64,000 nucleotides of DNA from Janibacter massiliensis (GCF_900289115.1 NZ_LT985196.1:1532825-1596824), one strand, 5' to 3'; counted from the stretch's first letter, positions 38,264 to 47,973 are shown. Notes: generated by a model from the sequence alone, not told the origin. A program made the numbers and translations.

Positions 38264-39862
38264 TCAGTGGGCGAGGTGGGCGGCGAGGGTCCGCGCGGTG
38301 AGGATGCAGCCGCCCAGGAGGGTTCCCTCGAGCGTGCGCTTGCCGTGCATCCCGCCGCCGCCGAAGCCGGTCGACTCCCCGACGGCGTGCAGGCCCTCGA
38401 TCGGCCGTCCGGCGGTGTCGAGGACCGCGCAGCTCTCGTCGGTGTGGATGCCGCCGAGACTCTTGCGGACGTTCGGGCGCATCCGGATGGCGACCAGCTC
38501 GCCCTTCCCGTCCTCGATCGGGTGGAACGCCTTCGTGCGCATCTTGTCGGCCGGGAAGGCGCGGACGGCCCGCAGGGAGACCAGCTGGTCGTCGGTGTAG
38601 AGGGACGAGCTCGACTTGATCTCCGCGTCGTACGAGCGGACGTCCTGGGCCATGCCCGCAGTGTCGATCCGGACGCCCGGGGTGACGCTCTCCATCCGGC
38701 GGGCGAGCTCCTCGAGCGAGGACGCGGTGACGACGTCCGGGCAGCGGTCGACGAGCGACTGCGGGATCTTCGTCTGGCCCAGGAGGATGTCCTTGGCGAT
38801 GCCGGGGAGGTTCCTGGTGCGGAAGTTCGGGTTGTAGGTCGCGCCCTGGATGGCGAGCTCCTTGGCGAGGATCGCGCGGTTGAGGACCGCCCAGGAGTGG
38901 GTGTAGCCGGACTGCATGACGCGGGAGACGGCGTCACGGGTGTCGTACCCGGCCAGCAGCGGCGGGTCGAAGCGTCGCCCGTCGCCGCGCATCCACAGCG
39001 CGCTCTTCATCGGGATGAGCGACAGTCCGTGGCGGTCGTGGTCGCCCGCCCAGTTCGTCACGCCCGCGACGTAGACCCACATGTTCTCCATGTTCGTCAG
39101 GGCGGCCCCGAGCTCGACGGCGCGGTCGTGCATGGCGCCGTCGCTCGTCTCCCACACGCCGATGAGGAGGTCCTCGGGCACCTGGTGCCACACGGCCGTG
39201 GGCCAGTGCTCGCGGATCTTGTCGATGTTGCCGGTGAACCCGCCGGAGGCGATGACGGTCGCGTCGGCCCGCACCTCGAAGTCGTTGCCCGTGTCGTCGG
39301 TGCCCCGAACCCCGACGACACGGCCGCCCTCGGAGAGGATCTCCTCGACGCGGTGCTCGAACCGCAGGTCGAGCCGACCGCCCTCGAGCGGCTCGATCGC
39401 CTGGCGCACGCCCGACACGACGGCCGGCCCGCAGCCCCACATGATGTGGAACCGCGGGACCCGGTTGCCCTTGCCCGCGTGGGCCCGCTCCGCCCAGTTG
39501 GCGGTCGGGAAGAACGAGAGGCCCAGGTTCTCGAGGAACTCACGAACGTCGGGCACGCACCGCTCGACGTACTTCTTCCCCCAGTGCTGCTGCGTCTCGC
39601 TGCCGGGGCCGTACTCGGCGTACGACCGCCAGTCCTCCCACGCCATCTCGGGGGAGTCCTTGACGCGCGCGCGGCGCTGCTCGGGCGAGTCCACGAAGAA
39701 CCAGCCGCCGAAGGCGTCGCGGGCCTGCCCGCCGAAGCGGTCCCGGCCGTCACCCTCGAGGACGGTGACCCGGCGCCCGGCCCGGACGAGCTCGAGCGCG
39801 GTGACCAGACCGCTGATCCCTCCGCCGATGATGACGACGTCGGTGCCTTCCGCTGCGGCCAT
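38264..39862 (-). CDS. FAD-binding dehydrogenase (fumarate reductase/KstD-like flavoprotein)
   Basis: Flavoprotein of 532 residues with the FAD motif VVIIGGGISG near residue 9 and a C-terminal GESTGFGGGGMHGKRTLEG segment of the fumarate reductase/3-oxosteroid dehydrogenase group. It ends GGCILTARTLAAHL. No export signal is seen, so it is probably cytoplasmic. The substrate is unknown. It is the first gene of a two-gene unit with the TPP enzyme, and an inverted repeat lies 15-30 bases before its ATG. Confidence 0.85.
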   Translation of the reverse strand: MAAAEGTDVVIIGGGISGLVTALELVRAGRRVTVLEGDGRDRFGGQARDAFGGWFFVDSPEQRRARVKDSPEMAWEDWRSYAEYGPGSETQQHWGKKYVERCVPDVREFLENLGLSFFPTANWAERAHAGKGNRVPRFHIMWGCGPAVVSGVRQAIEPLEGGRLDLRFEHRVEEILSEGGRVVGVRGTDDTGNDFEVRADATVIASGGFTGNIDKIREHWPTAVWHQVPEDLLIGVWETSDGAMHDRAVELGAALTNMENMWVYVAGVTNWAGDHDRHGLSLIPMKSALWMRGDGRRFDPPLLAGYDTRDAVSRVMQSGYTHSWAVLNRAILAKELAIQGATYNPNFRTRNLPGIAKDILLGQTKIPQSLVDRCPDVVTASSLEELARRMESVTPGVRIDTAGMAQDVRSYDAEIKSSSSLYTDDQLVSLRAVRAFPADKMRTKAFHPIEDGKGELVAIRMRPNVRKSLGGIHTDESCAVLDTAGRPIEGLHAVGESTGFGGGGMHGKRTLEGTLLGGCILTARTLAAHLAH

Positions 39863-39876
39863 GCCCGCCTCCGTCC

Positions 39877-39892
39877 GTTACTGCTCGGTAAC
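39877..39892. promoter_or_regulatory. TetR-like operator before the FAD dehydrogenase
   Basis: GTTAC-N6-GTAAC (GTTACTGCTCGGTAAC), immediately upstream of the FAD dehydrogenase start. The TTAC...GTAA form is common in operators of TetR-family repressors controlling lipid or steroid-type catabolism in actinomycetes. No regulator gene is adjacent. Confidence 0.45.
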
Positions 39893-39994
39893 CTCGTCCT
39901 CAACCTACCCCTTCGGGAACGAGGGCGGTCGAGGCGGTGCCGGGGAGGAACCAGGTCGACCCGCATGCCGTCCGGGTGCGACCATGGGCCGACG

Positions 39995-41530
39995 ATGACG
40001 GAACCCGACGAGACCACCCAGGTCCACGAGACCGATGACCACCGGCCCGGCGGAGCGGCACGGCACGGCGGCGAGCCTGCACTGCCACGAGGGGTGCTCG
40101 CCCGACGGGCGGCCGCACTCGCCGACCCGCCGACCGACGACAGTTTCCTCGACGACGCGGCGCTCGGCTTCGACGGCGAGCAGCTCGACCGCGAGGACCG
40201 CGCGGCGCTCCGGCGCGTCGGTGGGCTGTCGACCGAGCTCGAGGACGTCACCGAGGTCGAGTACCGCGCCCTGCGACTCGAGCGGGTCGTGCTTGCGGGC
40301 GTGTGGTGCGACGGCACCGCCGAGGAGGCCGAGAACTCCCTGCGCGAGCTCGCGGCCCTCGCCGAGACGGCGGGGTCGGAGGTTCTGGCCGGCGTCCTCC
40401 AGCGGCGCCAGCGTCCCGACCCCGGGACCTACCTCGGGAAGGGTAAGGCCGCCGAGCTGCGCGACATCGTCGTCGCCGAGGGCGCGGACACGGTCGTGTG
40501 CGACTCCGAGCTCGCTCCGAGCCAGCGGCGGGCGCTCGAGGACGTCGTCAAGGTGAAGGTCATCGACCGGACCGCGCTCATCCTCGACATCTTCGCGCAG
40601 CACGCGAAGAGCAAGGAGGGCAAGGCCCAGGTCGAGCTCGCCCAGCTGCAGTACCTCCTGCCGCGCCTCCGCGGGTGGGGTGAGTCGATGTCCCGGCAGG
40701 CCGGTGGCCAGGCTGCCGGTGGTCAGGGCATGGGGTCGCGCGGCCCCGGTGAGACGAAGATCGAGCTCGACCGGCGCCGGATCAACAGCCGGATCGCCAA
40801 GCTGCGACGCGAGCTGACCGGGATGAAGACCCACCGGGACACCCGTCGTTCCGCGCGGCGCGCGGGCTCCGTGCCCGCGGTCGTCATCGCCGGGTACACC
40901 AACGCGGGGAAGTCGACCCTCCTCAACCGCCTGACCCGGGCCGGGGTTCTCGTCGACAACCAGCTCTTCGCGACGCTCGACACGACCGTCCGCCGGACCG
41001 AGACCGAGGACGGTCGGGAGTACACGCTCACGGACACCGTCGGCTTCGTCCGTCAGCTCCCGCACGAGCTCGTCGAGGCCTTCCGCAGCACCCTCGAGGA
41101 GTGCGCGGACGCCGACCTGCTCCTGCACGTCGTCGACGGCAGCCACCCGGACCCGGAGGGGCAGATCAGCGCCGTGCGCGCCGTGCTCGCCGACGTCGAC
41201 GCCGCGGACGTCAAGGAGATCGTCGTCGTCAACAAGGCCGACGTGGCCGCCCCGGACGTCGTCGACCGGATCCTGCGGAACGAGAAGCACTCGATCGCCG
41301 TGTCCGCGCGCTCCGGCCGGGGCGTCGACGCGCTGCGGGACCTCGTCGCGCGCGAGCTGCCCCGACCAGAGGTGGAGGTCGACGTCGTCGTCCCGTACGA
41401 GCGGGGCGACCTCGTCTCCCGGATCCACGCCGAGGGCGAGGTCCTCACGACCGAGCACGGCGAGGCGGGGACCCGGGTCCGGGCTCGGGTCAACGGAGAC
41501 CTCGCCGGGGAGCTGGCCGAGCTCGGGTGA
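39995..41530 (+). CDS. hflX: GTPase HflX
   Basis: Ribosome-associated GTPase thought to rescue or split stalled ribosomes. The 511 residues have the HflX N-terminal domain (GVLQRRQRPDPGTYLGKGK), the GPGETKIELDRR linker and the G domain with GYTNAGKST at 300-308, DTVGF and NKAD. The N-terminal 50 residues before that are polar and variable. ATG 39995 is the first Met close to the alignment start. hflX normally follows dapF in actinomycetes; here about 9 kb of metabolic genes separate them. Confidence 0.95.
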   Translation: MTEPDETTQVHETDDHRPGGAARHGGEPALPRGVLARRAAALADPPTDDSFLDDAALGFDGEQLDREDRAALRRVGGLSTELEDVTEVEYRALRLERVVLAGVWCDGTAEEAENSLRELAALAETAGSEVLAGVLQRRQRPDPGTYLGKGKAAELRDIVVAEGADTVVCDSELAPSQRRALEDVVKVKVIDRTALILDIFAQHAKSKEGKAQVELAQLQYLLPRLRGWGESMSRQAGGQAAGGQGMGSRGPGETKIELDRRRINSRIAKLRRELTGMKTHRDTRRSARRAGSVPAVVIAGYTNAGKSTLLNRLTRAGVLVDNQLFATLDTTVRRTETEDGREYTLTDTVGFVRQLPHELVEAFRSTLEECADADLLLHVVDGSHPDPEGQISAVRAVLADVDAADVKEIVVVNKADVAAPDVVDRILRNEKHSIAVSARSGRGVDALRDLVARELPRPEVEVDVVVPYERGDLVSRIHAEGEVLTTEHGEAGTRVRARVNGDLAGELAELG

Positions 41531-41542
41531 GGCGGGCGGGGT

Positions 41543-41712
41543 TCACCGGTCGGCGAGGACGTCGGCGGTGGGCCTGACACGGATCTGCGGCTCGTAGAGA
41601 CCCATGACCTGCAGCGCCGCGGCGTGATTGTCGTCGGTGGAACCGGCGCACGCGTCCGGCACGACGGTGACGAAGCGCCCGGCGTCGGCCCCGAGGTCGG
41701 CGCGCAGCGGTC
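41543..41712 (-). pseudogene. C-terminal remnant of an isochorismatase-family hydrolase
   Basis: About 55 codons ending at 41543 read RFVTVVPDACAGSTDDNH then AALQVMGLYEPQIRV, the characteristic C-terminus of isochorismatase-like cysteine hydrolases. The catalytic Asp, Lys and Cys regions are absent. The segment begins immediately after the stop of the helicase and has no start codon of its own. The 5' three quarters of the gene were therefore lost, apparently at the helicase junction. The family is assigned from remembered motifs. Confidence 0.6.
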
Positions 41713-44298
41713 TCAGAGACGGCGCAGCGCCGTGACGACGACGACCGCCTGGCCCGCCGCGTCCGAGCCGTCGACGTCGAGCGCGGCCTCGATGATCCAG
41801 TCGTGGTCGTCGGCCGGGTCCGAGAGCGTCTGCACGACCGACCACCACCGGCCCGTGCCCGACGGTGGCTCCGGGTGCTCGCGATCGATCCGCACCCACC
41901 GGGGGCTGCGGGCGTCGGCGTCCAGGCGGATCTCGTCGTGCTCGTCCCAGTAGGCGCCCAGGGCGGCATCCCAGGCGTCGCGGTCGAGGACACCGTCGAG
42001 CTCGCGCAGCCGGTCCTCGTCGAGCGCGGCGAGCGCGTCGACGTCGTCCCGGGCAGCGAGGACGACCCGGCGCCACAGCGCGTTGCGGACCATCGTCTCG
42101 AAGACGGCCCCACGTTCGGTGACCGGTCGGGGCGGGCGCGGACCGTCCTGGTGCGCGACCGCTGCCGCCACGGCCGACGGGTCGGCGCCGGAGACGAGCG
42201 CCTCCCACTCGTCCAGCAGCGAGGAGTCGACCTGGCGGACGGTCTCCCCGAGCCACTCGATGAGCTGCTCGAGCGCCTCGTCCCGGTGGGCAGCCGGAAC
42301 GGTCCGCGACAGCGTCCGGTACGCATCAGTGAGGTAGCGCAGGACGAGCCCCTCGGACCGCTGCAGGTCGTAGCGGCTGACGAGCTCGGTGAATGTCGAA
42401 CCGGTCTCCCACATCTCGCGGACGACCGACTTCGGACCGAGCCCGTCGACCGGCAACCACGGGTGCGTCTCGCGGTAGGTCTCGTACAACGCCTCGAGGA
42501 GCTCACGCAGCGGCTGGGGGTGGATGACCTCCTCGAGGAGGACCATCCGCTCCTCGTACTCGATCCCGTCCGCCTTCATGCGGGCGACGGCTTCGCCCCG
42601 GGCAGCCCGCTGCTGGGCCCACAGCACCTGGCGGGGCGCCTCGAGGATCGCCTCGACGACGGAGACGACGTCGAGGGCGTGGTCGGGGGAGTCGGGGTCC
42701 AGCGCCTCGAGCGCGGCGACGGCGAAGCTCGCCAGGGGCTGGTTGAGCGCGAAGTCCCGCGGGAGCTCCTGCGTCGTCACGATCGTGCGGCCGTCGCCGT
42801 CGGGCACGGGCAGGCGGAGCAGGACCCCCGAGTCGAGCAGGGATCGGCCGAGCCGCAGCGCACGCAGGGCCAGGCGCGTGCGCCCTCGGCGGTCCTCGTG
42901 GTTGTCCCGGGTCAGCCGGGCGAGCCGGGCGATCGCGTCCCCGGGTCCCGAGACGACGTCGAGGATCATCGCGTCGGTGATCCGCATCCGGCTCGTCAGC
43001 GGTTCGGGCGTGCCGGCGACGAGCTTGTCGAAGGTGTCCTCGGTCCAGACGACGAACCCGTCGGGGGCCTTCTTGCGCTTGTACCCCTTCCGACGCCTCG
43101 GGTCGTCCCCGATCTTCGCCAGCGCGCGCTCGTTCTCGATGACGTGCTCGGGTGCCTGGACGACGACGTGACCGCGGGTGTCGAAGCCCGCGCGGCCCGC
43201 GCGGCCGGCGATCTGCATGAACTCCCGCACCCGCAGCACGCGGTGGCGTGAACCGTCGAACTTCGTCAGGCCGACGAGCAGGACGGTGCGGATCGGCACG
43301 TTGATCCCGACCCCGAGCGTGTCGGTGCCGCAGACGACCTTGAGCAGCCCGGCCTGCGCGAGCTGCTCGACCAGGCGCCGGTAGCGCGGCAGCATCCCCG
43401 CGTGGTGGACCCCGATCCCGCGCCGCAGGAGGGCCGAGAGGGCCTTGCCGAACCCGGTGGCGAACCGGTGCCCCGCGATGCGCTGGGCGATCGCGTCCTT
43501 CTCCTCCCGGGTGAGGAAGGAGTGCTGCTGGAGGCTCGCGGCGTGCTCGGCCGCGGCGGCCTGCGTCGCGTGGACGACGTAGACCGGCGCCTCCTTCTCC
43601 TCGACGAGCCGGGCCAGGCGCTCGTCGAGCGGCTCGAGGGACCACTCGAAGGTCAGAGGCACGGGCCGGGGCGCGTCGTCGACGACAGCCACCCCCCGAC
43701 CGGTCCGGCGCTCCAGGTCGGTGACGAACCGGTCGACCGGCCCGAGCGTTGCGGACATCAGCAGGAACTGGGCCCCGGTCAGCTCCAGGAGGGGCACCTG
43801 CCAGGCCCACCCGCGGTCGGGGTCGGCGTAGTAGTGGAACTCGTCCATGACGACGAGCCCGACGTCGGCGTCGCGGCCCTCGCGCAGGGCGAGGTTGGCC
43901 AGCACCTCGGCGGTGCACACGATGATCGGCGCGTCCGGGTTGACCGACGCGTCGCCCGTGAGCATCCCGACGTCGTCGGCGCCGAAGATCGCGCACAGGT
44001 CGAAGAACTTCTCCGAGACGAGCGCCTTGATCGGCGCGGTGTAGAACGACACCTCGTCCCTGGCGAGCGCGGCGTGGATCGCGGCGACGGCGACGAGCGA
44101 CTTGCCCGATCCGGTCGGCGTGGCCAGGACGACGTGCGCGCCGCCGGCGAGCTCGACCGCCGCCTCCTCCTGGTGGGGGTAGAGGGGCGTGCCGCGGGCC
44201 TCGGCCCAGGTGACGACGTCCTCGAGGGCCTGCTCGGGACTCGTGCCGCCGCTCCTCCGGGGGAGGCTCGGGGCAGGGGTCGCGGACATCGTGCCCAT
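41713..44298 (-). CDS. DEAD/DEAH-box helicase with C-terminal DUF3516
   Basis: Superfamily 2 helicase of the Ski2-like actinobacterial group, 861 residues. Walker A TPTGSGKS is at 60-67, the box II DEFH at 152-155, SATL is motif III, and QIAGRAGRAGFD is motif VI. The C-terminal half (DALWRRV...) matches the DUF3516 region that goes with these helicases. RNA is the likely substrate by analogy with Ski2/Mtr4, but this is not shown. Start ATG 44298; ATG 44289 is equally possible. It is divergent from the GH63-like gene. Confidence 0.88.
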   Translation of the reverse strand: MGTMSATPAPSLPRRSGGTSPEQALEDVVTWAEARGTPLYPHQEEAAVELAGGAHVVLATPTGSGKSLVAVAAIHAALARDEVSFYTAPIKALVSEKFFDLCAIFGADDVGMLTGDASVNPDAPIIVCTAEVLANLALREGRDADVGLVVMDEFHYYADPDRGWAWQVPLLELTGAQFLLMSATLGPVDRFVTDLERRTGRGVAVVDDAPRPVPLTFEWSLEPLDERLARLVEEKEAPVYVVHATQAAAAEHAASLQQHSFLTREEKDAIAQRIAGHRFATGFGKALSALLRRGIGVHHAGMLPRYRRLVEQLAQAGLLKVVCGTDTLGVGINVPIRTVLLVGLTKFDGSRHRVLRVREFMQIAGRAGRAGFDTRGHVVVQAPEHVIENERALAKIGDDPRRRKGYKRKKAPDGFVVWTEDTFDKLVAGTPEPLTSRMRITDAMILDVVSGPGDAIARLARLTRDNHEDRRGRTRLALRALRLGRSLLDSGVLLRLPVPDGDGRTIVTTQELPRDFALNQPLASFAVAALEALDPDSPDHALDVVSVVEAILEAPRQVLWAQQRAARGEAVARMKADGIEYEERMVLLEEVIHPQPLRELLEALYETYRETHPWLPVDGLGPKSVVREMWETGSTFTELVSRYDLQRSEGLVLRYLTDAYRTLSRTVPAAHRDEALEQLIEWLGETVRQVDSSLLDEWEALVSGADPSAVAAAVAHQDGPRPPRPVTERGAVFETMVRNALWRRVVLAARDDVDALAALDEDRLRELDGVLDRDAWDAALGAYWDEHDEIRLDADARSPRWVRIDREHPEPPSGTGRWWSVVQTLSDPADDHDWIIEAALDVDGSDAAGQAVVVVTALRRL

Positions 44299-44355
44299 GC
44301 TGTCACGTGCCGCGGCCCGGTCGCCCGAGGGCGCAACCTTTGACAGGGTGGGGCC

Positions 44356-47082
44356 GTGGCCACGGACAACACCGACGCGACCCGCCCCCCGTCCCCGGAG
44401 ACCGCCGAGCACCGGCGGCTCGCCGAGGCACCCGGACCCGACGCGGACTGGCGCGTGTGGGGGCCCTACGTCTCCGGCCGGCAGTGGGGGACGGTCCGGG
44501 AGGACTACTCCGCGCACGGCGACGCCTGGGAGTTCTTCCCCTTCGAGCACGCCCACACCCGGGCCTACCGCTGGGGCGAGGACGGCATCGCCGGGCTGTC
44601 CGACCGCTACGGCTTCCTCAACGTCGCCACCGCGCTGTGGAACGGCAGGGACGACCGGCTCAAGGAGCGCTACTTCGGCCTCACGGGACCGCAGGGCAAC
44701 CACGGCGAGGACGTCAAGGAGTACTGGTGGCATCTCGACGCCACCCCCACCCACAGCTTCGCCGAGCACCTGTACCGCTACCCGCAGGCGGCCTACCCCT
44801 ACGAGGAGCTCGTCCGCCGGTCCGCTGAGCGGGGCTACGGCGACCCGGAGCTCGAGCTGAGCGAGCTCGGCCTGCTCGAGGAGAACCGCTTCTTCGACGT
44901 CGTCACCCGGCACGTCAAGGCGAGCCCGTTCGACGTCCTCGTCGAGATCGAGGTGACGAACCACGGGCCGGACCCCGCGCCGCTCGTCGTCGCCCCGCAG
45001 GTGTGGTTCCGCAACACGTGGGCCTGGGGTCGGGACACCCGGCAGCCGGAGATCCGCAAGACCGTCGTCGGACCGGGCGTCAGCGGCGCGGTCCTGCACC
45101 ACGAGTGGCTCGGGGGCCACCACGTCGTGGCGGAGGGCGACTGCGAGCTCATGCTGACCGACAACGAGACGAACCAGCTCGCGACCTTCGGCACCGCGCA
45201 ACGGCAGCCGCAGCACCCGAAGAACGCCATCGACGCCGCGATCGTCCACGGCGACCGTTCGATGCTCGCCGATCGGCGCGGCACGAAGGCGGCCTTCGTC
45301 TGGCGGTTCGACGCCATCGCCCCCGGGGCGACCGAGCGCGTCCGGCTCCGGCTCTTCCGCGACGACCAGGGGATCGACCCGGCGCGGGCGTTCGAGGGTC
45401 TCGACGGCGCCGCCGGCCTTGTCGCGACCCGCCGTGCCGAGGCGGACGCCTTCTACGCCGCCGTCATCCCCGCGGCGACGAGCGCCGAGGACGCCCACAT
45501 CGCCCGGCGCGCCTTCGCGGGACTGATGTGGTGCAAGCAGGTCTACCGCTACGACGTGCGGGAGTGGCTCGAGGGCGACCCGGGGCAGGTCCCCCCGCCG
45601 GGCGAAAGACGCGCGCCGCAGCCGGCCGGGCGGAACACGTCGTGGGAGACGCTCTCGCTCGCGGACGTCATCTCCATGCCCGACGAGTGGGAGTACCCGT
45701 GGTTCGCCACGTGGGACCTCGCGTTCCACTGCGTGGCCCTGGCCCACGTCGACCCCGCTTTCGCCAAGGAGCAGCTCCTGCTGCTGTGCCGCGAGTGGGC
45801 GATGCACCCCAGCGGCCAGATGCCCGCTTACGAGTGGAACTTCTCCGACGTGAACCCACCGGTCCACGCATGGGCCGCGTGGCAGGTGTTCTCCATCGAC
45901 GGGGGCTCGGACCACGACTTCCTCGTCAAGGTCTTCACCAAGCTGCTGCTCAACTTCGGCTGGTGGGTCAACCGCAAGGACGTGGACGGGTCGAACCTGT
46001 TCGAAGGCGGCTTCCTGGGGATGGACAACATCGGTCCGTTCGACCGGTCGGCCCCGATGCCCGACGGTCGACGGCTCGAGCAGGCGGACGCGACGAGCTG
46101 GATGGCGTTCTTCTGTCTCAACATGCTGCGGATGGCCTGGGAGCTGGCCCGCACGCAGAAGGCGTGGGACGAGACGGCGACGAAGTTCCTCGAGCACTTC
46201 CTCCTCATCGCCGAGGCGATGGACAAGATCGGATCGGCGAACATCGCGCTGTGGGACCCCGAGGACGGGTTCTTCTACGACACGGTCATCGACGACTCGG
46301 CGGGCCGGACCACGCCGGTCCGGGTGCGCTCGATGGTCGGGCTCCTGCCGCTCATGGCAGTCGCCTGCGAACCGGACTGGGTCGAGACGGACCTGCCCGA
46401 CTTCACCGCCCGTCGGTCCTGGCTGCTCGAGCGCCGTCCCGACCTCACCGACTCCGTCGTCCACTCCGAGTTCCACGGCATCCCGGACATCACCCTCTCG
46501 CTCGTCGACGCCGACCAGTTCCGGCGGGTGCTCGCGACGCTGCTCGACGAGGGGGAGTTCCTCTCACCGTTCGGCATCCGGTCCCTCTCGGCCGCCTACC
46601 GCGACGGGCTCACCCTCGACCTCGGCGACACGATGCTCGACATGCGCTACGCCCCCGGCGAGTCCGAGAACGGGATGTTCGGCGGCAACAGCAACTGGCG
46701 CGGACCGGTGTGGTTCCCCGTCAACGTGCTCCTCACCGACGCGCTGCGCACGTACGCCGTCGACATGAACCGCGAGCTCGCCGTCGAGTTCCCCACAGGC
46801 TCGGGCGCCCACGTGCCCCTCCACGAGGTCGCCCTCGGGCTGGAGCAGCGGCTGATCGACCTCTTCCGGCTCGCGCCGGACGGCCGACGGCCCTCCGACC
46901 CGGTCCACGTCCCGTCGGGACCGCTGTGGGGCCAGGCCCACCCGACGTTCAGCGAGTACTTCCACGGGGACACCGGCGCCGGGCTCGGCGCCTCCCACCA
47001 GACCGGGTGGACCGCGATGGTCGCCCACCTCGTCTGCACCACCAGCCGCGACATCCACGCAGAGAGGGAGCACGACCGATGA
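44356..47082 (+). CDS. GH63-like glycosidase (MGH1-like glucosidase)
   Basis: Large (alpha/alpha)6-barrel glycoside hydrolase of 908 residues without an export signal, so cytoplasmic. Landmarks are YGDPELELSELG, SSHQTGWTAMVAHLV near the C-terminus, GGNSNWRGPVWFPVN and WDPEDGFFYD. The family (GH63/MGH1-like) includes glucosidases and mannosylglycerate/glucosylglycerate hydrolases; those are about half this length, so the substrate is open. GTG 44356 lies 6 nt after CAGGGT, a near-match to the leaderless -10. The stop overlaps the SDR gene by ATGA. Confidence 0.85.
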   Translation: MATDNTDATRPPSPETAEHRRLAEAPGPDADWRVWGPYVSGRQWGTVREDYSAHGDAWEFFPFEHAHTRAYRWGEDGIAGLSDRYGFLNVATALWNGRDDRLKERYFGLTGPQGNHGEDVKEYWWHLDATPTHSFAEHLYRYPQAAYPYEELVRRSAERGYGDPELELSELGLLEENRFFDVVTRHVKASPFDVLVEIEVTNHGPDPAPLVVAPQVWFRNTWAWGRDTRQPEIRKTVVGPGVSGAVLHHEWLGGHHVVAEGDCELMLTDNETNQLATFGTAQRQPQHPKNAIDAAIVHGDRSMLADRRGTKAAFVWRFDAIAPGATERVRLRLFRDDQGIDPARAFEGLDGAAGLVATRRAEADAFYAAVIPAATSAEDAHIARRAFAGLMWCKQVYRYDVREWLEGDPGQVPPPGERRAPQPAGRNTSWETLSLADVISMPDEWEYPWFATWDLAFHCVALAHVDPAFAKEQLLLLCREWAMHPSGQMPAYEWNFSDVNPPVHAWAAWQVFSIDGGSDHDFLVKVFTKLLLNFGWWVNRKDVDGSNLFEGGFLGMDNIGPFDRSAPMPDGRRLEQADATSWMAFFCLNMLRMAWELARTQKAWDETATKFLEHFLLIAEAMDKIGSANIALWDPEDGFFYDTVIDDSAGRTTPVRVRSMVGLLPLMAVACEPDWVETDLPDFTARRSWLLERRPDLTDSVVHSEFHGIPDITLSLVDADQFRRVLATLLDEGEFLSPFGIRSLSAAYRDGLTLDLGDTMLDMRYAPGESENGMFGGNSNWRGPVWFPVNVLLTDALRTYAVDMNRELAVEFPTGSGAHVPLHEVALGLEQRLIDLFRLAPDGRRPSDPVHVPSGPLWGQAHPTFSEYFHGDTGAGLGASHQTGWTAMVAHLVCTTSRDIHAEREHDR

Positions 47083-47864
47083 GCCAGAGCACCACCCCGA
47101 CCCGCCCGCTCGAGGGCAAGGTCGTCGTCGTCACCGGGGGGAACTCCGGGATCGGTGAGGGCATCGTCCGCGAGGCCGCCGCGCAGGGCGCGAAGGTCGT
47201 CATCGACTGGGTCAGCAACGAGGAGGCCACCGACCGCATCGTCGCCGACGTCACGGCCGCCGGTGGACAGGCGATCGGGTTCCGGGCCGACGTGAGCAAG
47301 GTCGCCGAGCTTCAGGCGCTCGCCGACGCAGCCGTCGAGGCCTACGGCCGGATCGACGTGTGGGTGTCCAACGCGGGCGTCGAGTTCCACCAGACCCTCG
47401 AGACGCTCACCGAGGACCGGTACGACCTGCTCATGGACATCAACCTCAAGGGTGCCGTGTTCGGTGCGAAGGTCGCCGCGGCCCAGATGGAAAAGCAGGG
47501 CGACGGCGGGGTCATCGTCAACATCACCTCCACCCACGAGGACTGGCCCATGCCCTCGGACCTCGCGTACTGCATCTCCAAGGGCGGGATGCGGATGCTC
47601 ACCCGGACCGCCGGCGTGGAGCTCGGTGCGAAGGGGATCCGGGTCGTCGGCGTGGGGCCCGGCGCGATCGACACCCCCATCAACGCCGACGACGACGAGA
47701 GCGCCAAGGACGCGCTGCGGCAGGCCATCCCGCTGGGGTACATCGGGTCGCCGCTCGACATGGGCAAGCTCGTGTGCTTCGTGGCCTCCGACGCCGCCAG
47801 CTACGTCACCGCGACGACGATCATGGCCGACGGCGGTCTCATGCAGAAGCCCGGCGCGGTCTGA
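47079..47864 (+). CDS. Glucose 1-dehydrogenase-like SDR
   Basis: Classical SDR of 261 residues. The cofactor motif is TGGNSGIGEG, the Asn-Ala-Gly is NAG, the catalytic Ser is in NITSTHEDW and YCISKGG gives Tyr and Lys. NITSTHEDWPMP and SKGGMRMLTRT resemble Bacillus glucose 1-dehydrogenase. It would oxidise glucose to gluconolactone with NAD(P). Its ATG overlaps the GH63-like stop, so glucose released by the glycosidase could be its substrate; that pairing is an inference. Confidence 0.82.
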   Translation: MSQSTTPTRPLEGKVVVVTGGNSGIGEGIVREAAAQGAKVVIDWVSNEEATDRIVADVTAAGGQAIGFRADVSKVAELQALADAAVEAYGRIDVWVSNAGVEFHQTLETLTEDRYDLLMDINLKGAVFGAKVAAAQMEKQGDGGVIVNITSTHEDWPMPSDLAYCISKGGMRMLTRTAGVELGAKGIRVVGVGPGAIDTPINADDDESAKDALRQAIPLGYIGSPLDMGKLVCFVASDAASYVTATTIMADGGLMQKPGAV

Positions 47865-47870
47865 CCGCAC

Positions 47871-47924
47871 ATGAGGGAGTCCTCATCAGCGACTCATCGG
47901 GCCTTCACGGGCCGCACCTAGCGT
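47871..47924 (+). promoter_or_regulatory. Regulated promoter of the acidic-repeat gene
   Basis: Inverted repeat ATGAGG-GAGT-CCTCAT (47871-47886), then 32 bp, then -10 TAGCGT (47919-47924). A CTCA half-site lies at 47893. No good -35 is seen, suggesting an activator. The identical arrangement occurs at 57051-57104. Confidence 0.6.
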
Positions 47925-47973
47925 CATCCGTGCCGCCAGACGGGCGGCCGCGGATGACGACAGGAGATGTGAC

